A DNA stretch of 64,000 bases, from positions 124,001 to 188,000 of the forward strand of contig JAEWKC010000006.1 of NCBI GenBank assembly GCA_023386235.1. Reading direction: 5' to 3'. A program made the translations under genes and the position numbers. The notes under the pieces were generated by a model. That model made no database searches, was not told the DNA's origin, and saw only the letters and a list, made by a program, of their open reading frames with translations. Shown piece after piece: positions 25,500 through 33,838 of the stretch. Origin of the DNA: Bacteroidota bacterium (lineage in GTDB: Bacteria > Bacteroidota > Bacteroidia > Chitinophagales > Chitinophagaceae). Each line of letters opens with the position of its first letter. The first letter of the stretch is position 1.

Positions 25500-26096
25500 A
25501 TGGAGCAATTTCAAAATTACATAAAAGAAAAAAGAGGTATAAATATTGGCAGAATGCAAATATTCTCACTCATTATCTCCCTTGTGTTCATTGTTCTTTA
25601 CGGAGTAGCGTTTGCTAATTATGGCGATAATACATTGAGCTTTCTAAACCTGTTCGCAGGCAAATCTGTGATAAGTATTATATTGTTATTCACAAAGTTT
25701 TTCTTAATGATCGCAATAGGTATATGTTTGCACGAACTTGTTCATGGTATTTTCTTTGCGTTGTATGCCAAAGGCGGGTTTAAATCAATCAGGTTTGGCA
25801 TACTTACCAACCCGGTTTTTGCATTTTACTGTCATTGCAAAGAACCCATAAAAGTGCATCAATACATGGTTGTAGCCATTATGCCTTTGTTTCTTACCGG
25901 CATTTTACCTTCTGCCATAGCTATTGTTTTAGGAGATGTTGTTTTGCTGCTCACCGGTTTCATATTAACGGTAGGCGCGGTTGGCGATATAATGATGATA
26001 CAAATGTTGTGGAAAGAAGATAGAAACAGTTATTTGCTGGATCATCCTTCAGAGATCGGTTTTTATATTTTAAAAGAAAAAAATATTGAAGTATAA
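25500..26096 (+). CDS. DUF3267 membrane protein, putative zincin metalloprotease
   Basis: The 198-residue product has about four hydrophobic segments (roughly 20-43, 55-80, 120-145 and 148-170) and an HELVH zinc motif near residue 79 (GICLHELVHGIFFALYAKGG) at the membrane face. This matches DUF3267, thought to be a putative zinc peptidase family. It is sandwiched between aroB and aroA with 7-base and 3-base gaps, so it is almost surely co-transcribed. No link to aromatic synthesis is known to me. Confidence 0.8.
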   Translation: MEQFQNYIKEKRGINIGRMQIFSLIISLVFIVLYGVAFANYGDNTLSFLNLFAGKSVISIILLFTKFFLMIAIGICLHELVHGIFFALYAKGGFKSIRFGILTNPVFAFYCHCKEPIKVHQYMVVAIMPLFLTGILPSAIAIVLGDVVLLLTGFILTVGAVGDIMMIQMLWKEDRNSYLLDHPSEIGFYILKEKNIEV

Positions 26097-26098
26097 TT

Positions 26099-27385
26099 AT
26101 GCAAGTACCCGCAACTGTTACCATATCTCCCGCACGGCTATCCGGAAATATCAAAGCGCCTGCCTCTAAGAGTTCTATGCAACGTGCCTGCGCGGCGGCT
26201 TTGATAAAAAGAGGTGTTTCCGTAATTCATAAACCCGGGTTTTCTAATGATGATAAAGCCTCTTTAAAAGCTATACAGGATTTAGGAGCAATAGTTACAT
26301 ATAACAACGACGGAAGTATTAAAGTAGATGCACAAAATAGTTTATACACAAGCAGCAATGAAATAAATTTCGGTGAAAGCGGCTTAGGCATCAGAATGTT
26401 TACGCCAATAGCGGCTTTGAACGAATCATTAATAAAAATTACAGGAGAGGGCAGTTTACTTGTAAGGCCAATGGATTTCTTTGACGAAGTATTGCCTCAG
26501 CTGAATGTGCAGGTAAAATCAAACAACGGAAAATTACCGATAGAGATTTCAGGAGGGTTAGTGCCAACTGATATCACTATTGACGGTTCATTAAGCTCAC
26601 AGTTTTTAACAGGTCTGCTCTTTGCCTTTTCTGCCGCAAATGCAGAAGGCGTAACCATTTCAGTGAAAAATCTTACCAGTAAACCTTACATTGATCTTAC
26701 ACTAAAAATTATGCACGACTTCGGGCTGAGCGTGCCCGGAAACATGAATTACGAGTCGTTTCATTTTATGCCTTATGCGGGAAGCAGAAGAATAGAAGAT
26801 AATGTAAATTATACAGTAGAAGGTGATTGGAGTGGCGGGGCTTTCCTGTTAGTTGCCGGTGCTGTAGCCGGAGAAGTATCTGTGGAAGGGTTAGACGCTT
26901 TTTCTGTCCAGGCCGATAAGCAAATTCTGGAAGCTTTAATGGACGCGGGTTGCAGCATGTCGGTTCGTGAAAATATGATAGAAGTAAGCAACCGTGCGCC
27001 TTTAAAAGCATTTCAATTTAATGCTACAGACTGTCCCGATCTTTTTCCTCCTTTGGTTGCCCTGGCTGCTTTTTGCAAAGGAAAATCGGTGATAGAAGGT
27101 GTGCATCGCCTGGCGCATAAAGAAAGTGACAGAGCTAAAACATTAATGGAAGAGTTTGCTAAGATTGGCGTAAACATTAACTTACAGGGAAATTATATGA
27201 TTGTGGAAGGCGTAGAAAAAGTAAAGTCAGCTGTGGTTCATTCACACAATGATCATCGAATTGCTATGGCTTGTGCTATTGCTGCATTAAGAGCAGATGG
27301 TAATGTAATTATTGAAAACGCAGATGCCGTAAAAAAATCTTACCCGGGTTTTTACAAGGATTTAGATAGTTTAAGAGCATCATAA
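26099..27385 (+). CDS. aroA: 3-phosphoshikimate 1-carboxyvinyltransferase (EPSP synthase)
   Basis: It joins PEP to shikimate-3-phosphate. The 428-residue protein has two inside-out barrel domains. Visible motifs are the N-terminal KAPASKSSMQRA, the PEP-binding loop NFGESGLGIRMFTPIA, DGSLSSQFLTGLL, the Asp-containing DCPDLFPPLV, LAHKESDRA and HNDHRIAMA. The loop differs from the GTAMRP form of the best-known enzymes. It is the last gene of the tightly packed run. Confidence 0.93.
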   Translation: MQVPATVTISPARLSGNIKAPASKSSMQRACAAALIKRGVSVIHKPGFSNDDKASLKAIQDLGAIVTYNNDGSIKVDAQNSLYTSSNEINFGESGLGIRMFTPIAALNESLIKITGEGSLLVRPMDFFDEVLPQLNVQVKSNNGKLPIEISGGLVPTDITIDGSLSSQFLTGLLFAFSAANAEGVTISVKNLTSKPYIDLTLKIMHDFGLSVPGNMNYESFHFMPYAGSRRIEDNVNYTVEGDWSGGAFLLVAGAVAGEVSVEGLDAFSVQADKQILEALMDAGCSMSVRENMIEVSNRAPLKAFQFNATDCPDLFPPLVALAAFCKGKSVIEGVHRLAHKESDRAKTLMEEFAKIGVNINLQGNYMIVEGVEKVKSAVVHSHNDHRIAMACAIAALRADGNVIIENADAVKKSYPGFYKDLDSLRAS

Positions 27386-27577
27386 CCGACAGGCTTTTTA
27401 AACAGCTATTTAAAATAGTTTATTTGTAATCACTTTCAAGCATAACTGAAAGTTTACTGTTCCAACTGAAATGATTGATTTATAGCAGGTAATTAAAGCC
27501 AAAATATATCCGGTGTTGCATTACTTATTACATCTTACTTTTTCTTATCTTTAATCCGTTTTTAAAAGAAAAGATAA

Positions 27578-28573
27578 ATGAACAGCTTAGGAAGAGTTTT
27601 CAGGGTAACTATTTTTGGAGAGTCGCATGGTGAGTGCGTAGGAGTTAATATTGACGGCGTTCCTGCAGGATTGGCTCTTTCTGTAGAAGACTTTCTGCCC
27701 GATATGGAACGTAGGAAAGGCGGAAAACAAAAAGGTACCACACCGCGCCAGGAAGAAGATATACCTATTTTTAAAAGCGGTATTTTTAATGGGTTTACAA
27801 CCGGAGCGCCTGTTACTTTTCTTTTTGAAAACAATAATACCCGCTCGCAGGATTATCAAAAACATCGTTCGCATCCTCGCCCGGGACATGCCGATTTTGT
27901 AGCTAATAAAAAATACGGTGGCTTTGAAGATTTCAGAGGTGGCGGACATTTTAGTGCCAGACTTACAGCAGGCATTGTAGCCGCAGGAGTGATAGCTAAA
28001 AAGTTACTGAAAGATATTACTATTCACACGGAAGTGACTGAAATAGGAGGCTTGCGCGATACGGAGGCAGGATTGCAAAAAGCAATAAAAGCCAAAGACA
28101 GCGTTGGCGGTATAGTGGAGTGTCGAGTGAATGGATTGCCAATTGGTTTGGGCGAACCTTTTTTTGATAGTGTGGAATCTGTATTGGCACATGCGGCCTT
28201 CGCCATTCCGGCAGTGAGAGGAGTGGAGTTCGGTACAGGGTTTAAAGCTGCGGCAATGTTTGGATTAGAGCACAATGATGCTATTGAAAATGCCGATGGA
28301 AAAACCAAAACCAATCATGCCGGCGGTATTGTCGGCGGTATATCTAACGGGAATGAACTGGTGTATAGGATTGCTGTAAAACCTACATCATCTACGCCGC
28401 AACCACAGCAAACTTGGAACAGGGATACTAATCAGGTGGATGAATTTGCCGTAAAAGGCCGCCACGATTTGTGCGTGGCATTGCGCGCGCCGGTAATTCT
28501 GGAAGCCATGACAGCGATTGTTCTGGCAGACTTTATGATGCTGGAAAACAGGATAGAAAGAGTGATTGGATGA
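27578..28573 (+). CDS. aroC: Chorismate synthase
   Basis: It makes chorismate from EPSP using reduced FMN. The 331-residue protein contains GESHGECVGVNIDGVPAG, RSHPRPGHADF, EDFRGGGHFSARLTAG, NHAGGIVGGISNG and the C-terminal GRHDLCVALRAPVILEAMTA. It is shorter than the 350-360 residues common in the family, but the start and end are intact. A 192-base gap separates it from aroA, so it may have its own promoter. A TATCTTTA at 27546-27553 is a possible weak -7 box. Confidence 0.95.
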   Translation: MNSLGRVFRVTIFGESHGECVGVNIDGVPAGLALSVEDFLPDMERRKGGKQKGTTPRQEEDIPIFKSGIFNGFTTGAPVTFLFENNNTRSQDYQKHRSHPRPGHADFVANKKYGGFEDFRGGGHFSARLTAGIVAAGVIAKKLLKDITIHTEVTEIGGLRDTEAGLQKAIKAKDSVGGIVECRVNGLPIGLGEPFFDSVESVLAHAAFAIPAVRGVEFGTGFKAAAMFGLEHNDAIENADGKTKTNHAGGIVGGISNGNELVYRIAVKPTSSTPQPQQTWNRDTNQVDEFAVKGRHDLCVALRAPVILEAMTAIVLADFMMLENRIERVIG

Positions 28574-28628
28574 TGAATGTGAGAAGTAGGGTGTATGGTT
28601 AAAAGATGTTTTAGCAATATTTGCCTGT

Positions 28629-29177
28629 TTAAAGTTTTACTTCATGTCTCTCATTATTTAAACTTTTAAAGTAAGTAGTATCACCTGTTCTGTCTATAAA
28701 ATATTCCGGCATGGATGTATCCGTTAGTTTATAAGTGCCATCAGCATATACACCGGCTCCGAAGCCGCACTCGTAACGATCATCAACGGTAGTAACGATC
28801 AATTCCTCTTTTTTAAATTCAAATTTCCAATGGCAATTAATAAATTCGTCATTGCTTATTGCTTTATAAGTAGCGGTGTTGTTTTTAAAAGTCATATTTC
28901 CGAAAAATTCTCCTGAGTTATAAGAAGGGCCGCCTTTCATTACAAAAATGTGAAACACGGCGGTAGTGGCTGTTAAAGGATAAATCTTTATAACTCCTAC
29001 AGGTTCTTTTTCAGGGTCGGTGCCATAAGCGTATGTGCCTCCGAATTTTACTTTCGGCTCGTTTGATTTTTCCGTGTTGTTGGTTTCTTTTTTCAGTTCA
29101 TTCACCTGCTCATTATTATTGGTACAGCCATAAGTAATCAGTACAAAAAGCATTATAAACTGGAAAGTATATTTCAT
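28629..29177 (-). CDS. Lipoprotein of unknown function
   Basis: I do not recognise a family. The 182-residue product has a lipoprotein signal with lipobox Cys about residue 18 (LITYGC), a charged Asn/Glu/Lys linker, then a compact beta-rich domain with FGGTYAYGTDPEKEP, DDRYECGFGAGVYADGTYK and two further Cys residues that could form a disulfide. It is convergent with aroC, 55 bases apart, and transcribed alone. It has a good -7 box at 29203-29210. Confidence 0.75.
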   Translation of the reverse strand: MKYTFQFIMLFVLITYGCTNNNEQVNELKKETNNTEKSNEPKVKFGGTYAYGTDPEKEPVGVIKIYPLTATTAVFHIFVMKGGPSYNSGEFFGNMTFKNNTATYKAISNDEFINCHWKFEFKKEELIVTTVDDRYECGFGAGVYADGTYKLTDTSMPEYFIDRTGDTTYFKSLNNERHEVKL

Positions 29178-29202
29178 ATCAGATGTTTATATTATTAATA
29201 CT

Positions 29203-29210
29203 CAAATATA
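29203..29210 (-). promoter_or_regulatory. -7 box for the 28629-29177 lipoprotein gene
   Basis: On the minus strand this reads TATATTTG, a full match to TAnnTTTG, 25 bases before the ATG. I see no clear -33 TTTG. Confidence 0.5.
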
Positions 29211-29316
29211 GTTTAATTTATTTTATTCTTAAAAAAATCTGCTTAGCTGCTTGTTGTTGCTGCTTTAAATTGCACCTGGCTAAAAACGTATTCGTTTTTT
29301 TATTAAATTAATTTAA

Positions 29317-29324
29317 TAGCTTTG
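29317..29324 (+). promoter_or_regulatory. -7 box for the acyl-adenylate family gene
   Basis: TAGCTTTG matches TAnnTTTG and lies 29 bases before the ATG at 29354. A TTCG at 29291-29294, 22 bases upstream, is an imperfect -33 candidate. Confidence 0.5.
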
Positions 29325-29353
29325 CTTTTTAACTCTGTTTCTATTTCTATTTA

Positions 29354-30868
29354 ATGTTACCAATGGCATTTCATAATCCTATAAAATTGGTTTGGACTGG
29401 TTCTATAAAAAATGAACAGGTAAATGTATTAAGAAAACTGTTGACTAAAGCCAGGTTTACCGACTTCGGACAATATTACGATTTCGATAAAAATCTTACA
29501 GTCAGATGATATTGCCACCGCCTACCGTGAAAAAGTTCCTTTATTCGATTATAATCAAATTTACAATGACTGGTGTGGTGGCACAAAAGTCTGGAAGGTG
29601 TGGCTGATGTTTGCTGGCCGGGCAAGATAGAATATTTCGCTCTTAGCAGCGGCACCAGTGAGGCTTCAAGCAAATATATTCCTATTACTAAAGATTTATT
29701 GCGAGGCAATCAATCGGCAATGATCAAGCAGCTGTTATCTTTAAGACATTATAAAAAAATTCCACTGAAATCGCTCAGCAAAGCATGGCTGGCATTTTCA
29801 GGCAGTACCGATTTGCAAAAAGGAAATGGCTACTATGCAGGTGATTTAAGCGGCATTACCTCCAAAAAAGTGCCTATCTGGTTTCAACCTTTTTATAAGC
29901 CGGGCAAAAAAATTGCAAAAGAAAAAGACTGGAACAAAAAAATAGCGGAGATTGTAGAGCAGGCGCCTCAGTGGGATATTGGCTTTATCTTAGGCGTTCC
30001 CGCCTGGATACAAATGTGTTTAGAACTTATTATTGAGAAATATAAACTCAAAAATATTCATGAGCTTTGGCCAAACTTAGGATTCTACGTGCATGGAGGC
30101 GTAAATTTCGACGCTTATAAAAAAGGCTTTGAAAAGCTTTTTGGTAAACCCGTTACCTATATCGAAACCTATCTTGCCAGCGAAGGCTATATTGCTTATC
30201 AAAACAGGCAAAATGCCAACGGCGGTATGAATATGGTAACAGATAAACATTTGTTTTTTGAATTTATACCGTTTAATGATCAAAACTTTGATGCCGATGG
30301 CAATCCGGTTGGCATCCCGGCTTCTTTACTCATAAACGAAATTGAAGAAAATGTAGAGTATGTATTGGTAATGAGCACAGCCGCCGGAGCATGGCGATAT
30401 CTGATTGGCGATATTATAAAATTTACCGATAAGAAAAGATGCGAGATTGTGATAACCGGAAGAACAAAACATTTTCTTAGCCTGGTAGGAGAGCATGTAA
30501 GCGTAGATAATATGAACAAAGCCATATCTATGGTAAGTGAAGAATTAAATATTGAAGTGCAGGAATATACAGTATGTGGCGTACCATATGATAACTTTTT
30601 TGCGCATCAATGGTATATTGGTACCGATGCAGATACAGACGAAGAGGCTTTTGCTCAATTGATTGATGAAAAACTGAAACTGCTGAATGACGACTATGCG
30701 GTGGAAAGAAAAAGTACTCTGAAAAAAGTTTATGTAAAAGTTTTAAAAGAAGAAATGTTTATTAAGTTTATGCAGCAAAGCAATAAATTGGGCGCGCAAA
30801 GCAAATTTCCCAGAGTATTAAAAGGAAAGCATTTAGAGCATTGGCAAACATTTTTAATGAATAATTAA
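29354..30868 (+). pseudogene. GH3 auxin-responsive-promoter family protein (acyl-adenylate superfamily), frameshifted near its 5' end
   Basis: The gene should start at ATG 29354 (MLPMAFHNPIKLVWTG). Frame 2 hits a TGA at 29507-29509, while homologous sequence continues in another frame (DDIATAYREKVPLFDYNQ) from an A5 run at 29489-29493. It returns to the first frame near 29571-29582, after which 431 codons are open to 30868. The main part has WPGKIEYFALSSGTSEASSKYIP, GGVNFDAYKKGF and YRYLIGD-like ATP-binding features of the family, which joins acids to amines through acyl-adenylates; its role in Bacteroidota is not known. The name has nothing to do with glycoside hydrolase family 3. The two shifts compensate each other and one is in a homopolymer, so they may be sequencing errors. 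Confidence 0.82.
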
Positions 30869-30933
30869 GCCTGTTTCTCATTACAATATTATACTTTTAC
30901 AGATTACTTCTTAAGAAAAATAAATGTGTGTAA

Positions 30934-31596
30934 ATGTTTTTTTCAGCAATTCTTAAAGGGCTTACACTGGGCTTGATGTTGAGCATCACCGTTGGTCCTG
31001 TAATTTTTGCTATCATCAAACAAAGCCTCTCTAACGGGCACAAAGGAGGCATCGCTTTTGTTTTGGGAGTTTCTTTTAGTGATGTGGTTCTGGTAGTGGT
31101 GTGTAATGTGTTTTCTCAATGGTTTTCCTCGGCCATGCAATACGAAAAGATCATTGGCGTAGGAGGCAGCATATTCCTGATTATTCTGGGCCTGTACAAT
31201 TTCTTTTTTAAAAAAGCTATCACCGAACAGGAAAAGGAAATAGCGCGTACCGAATTTAAAAGACGGCACATGATAGCTACTTTTGTTTCGGGTTTTTTGA
31301 TGAATATGCTAAACCCGGCAGTAATGCTATTTTGGTTTGCCGTAACAGCTACCATCCTTAACGATTCTAAATCTTATCTTCATCACGAAGAGTACAGGCT
31401 TATTGTATTTACCACCTGCCTGGCTTTAGTTCTATCGTTCGACCTGTTGAAAGTATTTTTGGCCGGTAAAATCAGAAACAAGCTTACCCCGCACAACATT
31501 CATAAAATTAATCAAATATCCGGGGCGGTCTTTGTTATATTCGGTATTGTATTAATGTATGGTATGCTATCGGGTACAGCCGCTAATTTACACTAA
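30934..31596 (+). CDS. LysE/RhtB-family amino acid exporter
   Basis: The 220-residue membrane protein has about six hydrophobic segments and starts with the family segment GLTLGLMLSITVGPVIFAII, followed by GFLMNMLNPAVMLFWFAV in the middle. It should export an amino acid or similar metabolite across the inner membrane. The ligand cannot be read from the sequence. It is 17 bases before the M10-like protease gene. Confidence 0.87.
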   Translation: MFFSAILKGLTLGLMLSITVGPVIFAIIKQSLSNGHKGGIAFVLGVSFSDVVLVVVCNVFSQWFSSAMQYEKIIGVGGSIFLIILGLYNFFFKKAITEQEKEIARTEFKRRHMIATFVSGFLMNMLNPAVMLFWFAVTATILNDSKSYLHHEEYRLIVFTTCLALVLSFDLLKVFLAGKIRNKLTPHNIHKINQISGAVFVIFGIVLMYGMLSGTAANLH

Positions 31597-31613
31597 CTAA
31601 AATTTAATTACAG

Positions 31614-32270
31614 ATGGTAACCGTAGAGCCTGTTTCAAACAATACTTTGCTGTGTAAGGCACATATTATTACATACGGAAATGCCGCTGACATACTGGTT
31701 ACAGAATATATAAGACAAGAAATTGAGCAAATGTGGAATGAGCCGCAGGGCTCCATTCTTTTTCGGGGTAATGCTTACAGGCTGTTGTTTGAGATCTCTG
31801 CTGAGCATAAACCTGTGCTTGAAGAAGACGAAGTATTAATGAATGTTGACCCGAAAAATAATTATTTCAGAATAGAATCTTTTGCAGCCGGTAATATTTC
31901 TTTTGTAGATGCTTTAGGCAGCAATACAGGCTATTTCCTTATAGAAAATTTATATCAGGGTTCTACTACGGCTGCCCACGAATTTGGCCACACGCTGGGC
32001 CTGAAACATCCAGACGATCTGGATATACGCGGACTGGGCATACCGGGTATCATGTATCCGAGAGGTACACTGGTAGATGCCCAATACCAGTACGATCCCG
32101 CTAAAATGCCGGGTGAAAAAGGCGGAACCATGCATCCCATCTATAGAAAAGTAAAGAAAGAAGACGTAAGTAAGCTAAAAATCAGCGCTTTAATAAACGA
32201 CAGGAATACGTATGTAATAGGCGATTTTACCAATATATGGCACGAAGCGCATACGCCATCAGGCGCATAA
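31614..32270 (+). CDS. M10-like (metzincin) zinc metalloprotease, no signal peptide
   Basis: The 218-residue protein carries the extended metzincin zinc motif HEFGHTLGLKH (about residues 123-133) and a following GIMYPRG segment that fits the Met-turn. No signal peptide, propeptide or membrane segment is visible, so it appears cytoplasmic, which is unusual for this group. It lies directly after the LysE-type gene. The family call rests on the zinc motif. The substrate is unknown. Confidence 0.75.
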   Translation: MVTVEPVSNNTLLCKAHIITYGNAADILVTEYIRQEIEQMWNEPQGSILFRGNAYRLLFEISAEHKPVLEEDEVLMNVDPKNNYFRIESFAAGNISFVDALGSNTGYFLIENLYQGSTTAAHEFGHTLGLKHPDDLDIRGLGIPGIMYPRGTLVDAQYQYDPAKMPGEKGGTMHPIYRKVKKEDVSKLKISALINDRNTYVIGDFTNIWHEAHTPSGA

Positions 32271-32388
32271 CTGTTAGCTTGTAAGGTTTCCTTATTTTTT
32301 TTCGTTAAATTATAATAGATTAAACTTTTTCATTAACTTCGCCATTCCAAATAAGAATGTACAAACTAAAACCATAATATTTTAATTT

Positions 32389-33375
32389 ATGCGAGAAATA
32401 GCAATACGTGAAGCGCTTCGTGAAGCAATGAGCGAGGAAATGAGAAGAGATGAGAATGTATTTTTAATGGGCGAAGAAGTAGCTGAATACAATGGCGCTT
32501 ATAAAGTAAGCCAGGGTATGCTGGCCGAATTTGGTCCTAAAAGAATTATTGATACGCCCATTGCAGAGTTAGGCTTCGCCGGAATTGGAGTAGGAGCTGC
32601 ACAAAACGGCCTGAAACCCATTGTTGAATTCATGACATGGAACTTTGCGGTACTGGCGCTGGATCAGATTTTAAACACAGCTTCTAAAATGTTGGCAATG
32701 AGTGGCGGACAAATTGGTTGTCCTATCGTTTTCAGAGGCCCCAACGGAAGTGCCGGACAATTAGGCGCACAACACTCTACGGCCTTTGAAGCAATGTACG
32801 CTAATATTCCCGGCCTGAAAGTGGTTTCCATATCTAACGCTTACGATGCAAAAGGATTATTGAAACAAGCCATCCGTTACGAGCAGGATCCTGTAATGTT
32901 TATGGAAAGCGAAGTAATGTATGGCGATAAAATGGCTGTGCCCGAAGAAGAATATTACATTGAGTTGGGTAAAGCCGATGTGAAAAAAGAAGGCTCAGAC
33001 GTTACCATTGTTTCTTTTAATAAAATGATGAAAGTAGCCCTGAAAGCGGCTGAAGAATTAGAAAAAGAAGACATCAGTGCGGAAGTAATTGATTTAAGAA
33101 CTATACGCCCGCTTGATTGGAGAACTATCTTGGATAGCGTAAAGAAAACCAATCGTTTGGTGATCATAGAAGAGCAATGGCCATTTGCTTCTGTGAGCTC
33201 AGAAATTACTTATCGTATTCAAAAAGAAGGATTTGATTATTTAGATGCGCCTATCCGCAGAATCACTGCTGCCGATGCGCCTATGCACTACGCGCCTTCT
33301 TTGGTAGAAGCATATTTGCCTAGTGTGGAAAGAGCCGTAAAGCTGGTGAAAGATGTAATGTATCTGAAAAAATAA
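32389..33375 (+). CDS. pdhB: Pyruvate dehydrogenase E1 component, beta subunit
   Basis: The 328-residue protein is the beta half of the thiamine-diphosphate E1 enzyme of the pyruvate (or a related branched 2-oxoacid) dehydrogenase complex. Visible motifs are the thiamine-contact GEEVAEYNGAYKVSQGM, FMTWNFAVLALDQ, FRGPNGSAGQLGAQHS and the C-terminal domain with EVIDLRTIRPLDW and ITAADAPMHYAPSLVEAYLP. The alpha subunit gene is not next to it. A variant -7 box TAACTTCG lies at 32334-32341. A strong terminator follows. Confidence 0.93.
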   Translation: MREIAIREALREAMSEEMRRDENVFLMGEEVAEYNGAYKVSQGMLAEFGPKRIIDTPIAELGFAGIGVGAAQNGLKPIVEFMTWNFAVLALDQILNTASKMLAMSGGQIGCPIVFRGPNGSAGQLGAQHSTAFEAMYANIPGLKVVSISNAYDAKGLLKQAIRYEQDPVMFMESEVMYGDKMAVPEEEYYIELGKADVKKEGSDVTIVSFNKMMKVALKAAEELEKEDISAEVIDLRTIRPLDWRTILDSVKKTNRLVIIEEQWPFASVSSEITYRIQKEGFDYLDAPIRRITAADAPMHYAPSLVEAYLPSVERAVKLVKDVMYLKK

Positions 33376-33394
33376 ATTAATCTTTTTCATATAG

Positions 33395-33430
33395 AAAAAA
33401 GTTGTTCAAAATAGTTTGAACAACTTTTTT
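33395..33430. terminator. Bidirectional terminator between pdhB and the response regulator
   Basis: A perfect 16-bp stem (33395-33410 with 33415-33430, loop ATAG) begins in A6 and ends in T6, so it works from both strands. It lies between convergent genes. Confidence 0.92.
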
Positions 33431-33450
33431 GTTATACCATGTACCGGTTA

Positions 33451-33822
33451 TCAGCTCTCTGTATACTTATTTATTTTATCCAGCATTTCTACCAGATCAA
33501 AAGGCTTAGAGATAAAATCAGTAGCGCCGGCTTCTTTAGCAGATTTACCCATTTCGCGGCTGGCAGACATGATGATCACAGGTATGTCTTTTAAATCATC
33601 TTCGTTTTTTAAAATTTTGCAGATATCGCGCCCGTCTTCGCCTGAAAGCCACATATCCATTAAAATAATATGGGGCTTTGTATTCCGATTCATCAGCTTC
33701 AGCATATCAGATCCTTTACTGAATTTGATAACCTCAAATCCTTCAAAATCAAGCATCAGTTCTATGGAGTCAAGGATGGAAACATTATCATCTACAATTA
33801 CTACTTTTTTCTTGTTAGACAT
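33451..33822 (-). CDS. Single-domain response regulator (CheY-like)
   Basis: The 123-residue protein is one receiver domain. The acidic pair is in VVIVDDNVS, the phospho-acceptor Asp in HIILMDMWLSGEDG, the Ser/Thr switch in VIIMSAS and the conserved Lys in DFISKPFD. It has no output domain. It lies 16 bases after the PAS-kinase gene, so the kinase probably phosphorylates it and a further partner carries the output. Confidence 0.93.
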   Translation of the reverse strand: MSNKKKVVIVDDNVSILDSIELMLDFEGFEVIKFSKGSDMLKLMNRNTKPHIILMDMWLSGEDGRDICKILKNEDDLKDIPVIIMSASREMGKSAKEAGATDFISKPFDLVEMLDKINKYTES

Positions 33823-33838
33823 TTATTTTTTAGGTTTA

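Noticed and set aside
27386..27577. Terminator or regulatory RNA between aroA and aroC
   Set aside because: There is a 7-bp stem (27432-27438 with 27447-27453), but no T tract follows and nothing else is structured. It is too weak to list as a feature.
29354..30868. Glycoside hydrolase family 3 reading of the 'GH3' label
   Set aside because: The motifs are those of the acyl-adenylate auxin-responsive GH3 family. The glycoside hydrolase is the separate gene at 14359.
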